A stretch of DNA of 9,550 nucleotides from Bacteroidota bacterium (GTDB taxonomy: Bacteria > Bacteroidota > Bacteroidia > UKL13-3), in assembly GCA_947460565.1 (NCBI GenBank), contig CANHJJ010000057.1, forward strand, positions 1 through 9,550, read 5' to 3'. Positions 8,073-9,550 of the stretch are shown one piece after another. Below the pieces are notes generated by a model. It had not been told where the DNA came from. It saw only the letters and a program-made list of their open reading frames with translations, and did not search any database. The first letter of the stretch is position 1, and every line of letters starts with the position of its first letter. The translations under genes and the position numbers were made by a program.

Positions 8073-8103
8073 TTTGATGCCTATATTTATTGTTTTAGGT
8101 TTG
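8073..8103 (+). promoter_or_regulatory. Bacteroidota-type promoter of bshA-purK
   Basis: TTTG (8073-8076) is followed after exactly 19 bases by TAGGTTTG (8096-8103), a full match to the Bacteroidota -33/-7 consensus with the same spacing as at rpsT. Transcription should begin near 8110, leaving a leader of about 38 bases before the bshA ATG. This promoter probably also drives purK. Confidence 0.75.
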
Positions 8104-8110
8104 CAAACCT
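8097..8110. promoter_or_regulatory. Perfect 14-bp palindrome over the bshA -7 box and start site (possible operator)
   Basis: AGGTTTGCAAACCT is identical to its own reverse complement. It covers most of the -7 box and reaches the predicted transcription start, a position where a bound dimeric regulator would block initiation. Part of the left half is simply the promoter consensus, so only the right half (CAAACCT) needs a separate explanation. No regulator gene is in the window. Confidence 0.4.
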
Positions 8111-8147
8111 CAAAACATTATACAAATTGTTTTGATTTAATATTTAT

Positions 8148-9281
8148 ATGAAAATAGGAATTGTTTGTTATCCAACATATGGAGGAAGCGGAGTGGTGGC
8201 CACCGAGTTAGGAAAGGCTTTGGCAATGCGCGGACATGATGTGCATTTTATCACTTATAAGCAGCCTGCACGCTTGGATTTCTTTACGGGAAATATTTTT
8301 TATCACGAAGTATATGTTTCCAGTTATCCATTGTTCGACTTTCCGCCATATGAAACCGCGCTTACAAGTCGTTTGGTGGATGTGGTTAAATTTGAGAAAC
8401 TGGATTTGTTACATGTACACTATGCCATTCCACATGCTTCGGCAGCCATCATGGCAAAGCAAATATTGGCTAGCGAAGGAATTCATATTCCAGTGATTAC
8501 TACTTTGCATGGTACAGATATAACTTTGGTAGGCAAAGACCCTTCATTTACGCCTGTTGTCACATACTCAATCAATCAATCTGATGCGGTTACTTCGGTT
8601 TCAGATTCCTTGAAGCAAGACACTTACAGCCATTTTCGTACTCAGAAACGCATTGAAGTAATACCAAATTTTATAGATATTACTCGTTTTAGTAAACAAG
8701 ACCGCGAACACTTTAAGAAAGCCATTGCACCAAATGGCGAAATGCTAATTGTTCACACATCCAATTTTAGAAAAGTAAAAAGAGTGGATGATGTGGTGAA
8801 AACCTTCGCAAAAATTAAAGAAAAAATACCCGCAAAATTACTTTTGGTGGGAGATGGTCCAGAACGCAGCACCATTGAGATCCTTTGTCGTGAATTAAAC
8901 CTTGGCAATAGCATAAGCTTTTTAGGTAAACAAAATCCAGTAGAAGAAATTTTGTCTATTTGTGACTTATTTCTTTTACCTAGTGAAACAGAAAGTTTTG
9001 GTTTGGCAGCTCTGGAAGCCATGGCCTGCGAGGTACCCGTTGTATCAAGCAATGCAGGTGGAATCCCAGAATTAAATGTAGATGGGGTAACAGGATTTTT
9101 GTGCAATGTGGGTGATGTATGTGCTATGGCAGAAAAGTCTATATATATACTCGAAGATAATGACAGACTTGCACAATTTAAAAAAGCCGCATTGGCAAGG
9201 GCTGAGGAATTTGATATTAATAACATCGTTCCCAAATATGAGAATTTCTATTTACAAGTTTTACAAGCAAAGGCTAAATAA
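8148..9281 (+). CDS. bshA: N-acetyl-alpha-D-glucosaminyl L-malate synthase (bacillithiol synthesis, first step)
   Basis: A 377-residue cytoplasmic GT-B glycosyltransferase (family GT4). BshA transfers N-acetylglucosamine from UDP-GlcNAc to L-malate; BshB then deacetylates and BshC adds cysteine to give bacillithiol. The N-terminal half carries the BshA-type start IGIVCYPTYGGSGVVATELG (3-22), HVHYAIPHASAA (89-100) and TTLHGTDITLVG (118-129). The C-terminal half has SNFRKVKR (205-212), LLVGDGPE (232-239) and the donor-site E-x7-E motif in ESFGLAALE (E282, E290), followed by ACEVPVVSSNAGGIPE. Length and motifs are full and intact. The malate-specific motifs make BshA much more likely than a generic GT4 enzyme. 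It has its own promoter and is followed 11 bases later by purK in the same direction. No bshB or bshC lies in the window, so pathway completeness cannot be judged here. Confidence 0.93.
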   Translation: MKIGIVCYPTYGGSGVVATELGKALAMRGHDVHFITYKQPARLDFFTGNIFYHEVYVSSYPLFDFPPYETALTSRLVDVVKFEKLDLLHVHYAIPHASAAIMAKQILASEGIHIPVITTLHGTDITLVGKDPSFTPVVTYSINQSDAVTSVSDSLKQDTYSHFRTQKRIEVIPNFIDITRFSKQDREHFKKAIAPNGEMLIVHTSNFRKVKRVDDVVKTFAKIKEKIPAKLLLVGDGPERSTIEILCRELNLGNSISFLGKQNPVEEILSICDLFLLPSETESFGLAALEAMACEVPVVSSNAGGIPELNVDGVTGFLCNVGDVCAMAEKSIYILEDNDRLAQFKKAALARAEEFDINNIVPKYENFYLQVLQAKAK

Positions 9282-9292
9282 AAAGATATAAA

Positions 9293-9550
9293 ATGAATCC
9301 ATTGCATACTCGAATAGGTATTTTAGGGGGCGGTCAATTAGGACGCATGATGATTGAGGAAAGTTTGAGACTAAATCTAACTTTTAATATACTCGAAAAC
9401 GACCCGAATTGCCCTTGTGCAAGCATCTGTGATCAACTAATCATAGGTAGTTTGCAAGATGAAGCAGCTATTAGAAAATTAGCAGAAACTTCGGATGTGC
9501 TAAGTTATGAAATAGAACATGTGAACACGGAAGCCTTGCTAAAGCTAGAA
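9293..9550 (+). CDS. purK: 5-(carboxyamino)imidazole ribonucleotide synthase, N-terminal 86 codons (partial)
   Basis: The gene runs off the right edge of the window. PurK uses ATP and bicarbonate to carboxylate aminoimidazole ribonucleotide in purine synthesis. The visible part is the N-terminal pre-ATP-grasp domain: IGILGGGQLGRMM at 8-20 is the nucleotide-fold glycine motif of PurK, and SYEIEHVNTEAL at 71-82 corresponds to the conserved acidic motif near the end of this domain. The intervening NDPNCPCASICDQLIIG follows the family pattern in which this segment marks the second strand and loop. The ATG at 9293 is 11 bases after the bshA stop, so the two are probably cotranscribed from the promoter at 8073-8103. 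No Shine-Dalgarno sequence is visible in the AAAGATATAAA gap. The ATP-grasp core lies outside the window. Confidence 0.95.
   Translation, partial: MNPLHTRIGILGGGQLGRMMIEESLRLNLTFNILENDPNCPCASICDQLIIGSLQDEAAIRKLAETSDVLSYEIEHVNTEALLKLE

Larger units (their letters stand above)
7950..8147. other. Divergent intergenic spacer between the rhomboid gene and bshA
   Basis: A 198-base AT-rich spacer from which transcription must leave in both directions. On the right it holds a well-formed bshA promoter (8073-8103) with a 14-bp palindrome. On the left only a weak -7-like sequence faces the rhomboid gene. A 10-bp palindrome GTTAATTAAC lies at 8043-8052. I see no small gene or RNA in it. Confidence 0.7.

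Noticed and set aside
8753..9235. A 160-codon open frame on the minus strand opposite bshA
   Set aside because: It lies wholly inside the well-supported bshA gene, its translation shows no recognisable motif, and it has no promoter; it is a shadow of the real gene.

Overview
The window looks like ordinary chromosome from a low-GC Bacteroidota member. The main evidence is a giant secreted protein with a type IX secretion (T9SS) gliding-type C-terminal domain. Supporting evidence is a Bacteroidota-style promoter (TTTG, 19-21 bases, TAnnTTTG) in front of several genes, no obvious Shine-Dalgarno sequences, and the bacillithiol gene bshA. I cannot place it below phylum. I see no insertion sequence, phage gene, CRISPR array, tRNA, rRNA or broken gene.

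Layout. From about 17 to 7949 every gene is on the minus strand. Reading in the direction of transcription they are: a rhomboid intramembrane protease (7949-7077); a membrane-anchored endonuclease/exonuclease/phosphatase-fold protein (7066-5981), 10 bases after it and probably cotranscribed; an A-type iron-sulfur carrier (5883-5557) with its own promoter; ribosomal protein S20 (5457-5167) with its own promoter and a strong terminator at 5117-5145; and a ~1660-residue modular surface protein (5005-17). A 198-base divergent spacer (7950-8147) separates this block from a plus-strand pair: bshA (8148-9281) and, 11 bases later, the first 86 codons of purK (9293 onward, cut by the window edge).

How the parts relate. 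Most genes are housekeeping: translation (S20), Fe-S cluster delivery, low-molecular-weight thiol synthesis (BshA) and purine synthesis (PurK). The two envelope elements are the rhomboid/EEP pair and the large exported protein. The large protein has a Sec signal peptide, a Cys-rich N-terminal domain, two cadherin-like regions, nine Ig-like modules with exactly two cysteines each, two PKD-like modules and a CHU-type C-terminal domain. The points most worth a second look are that regular two-cysteine module array, a 14-bp perfect palindrome over the bshA promoter, and the predicted periplasmic EEP domain encoded next to a rhomboid protease. I found no convincing sign of an entirely new system.
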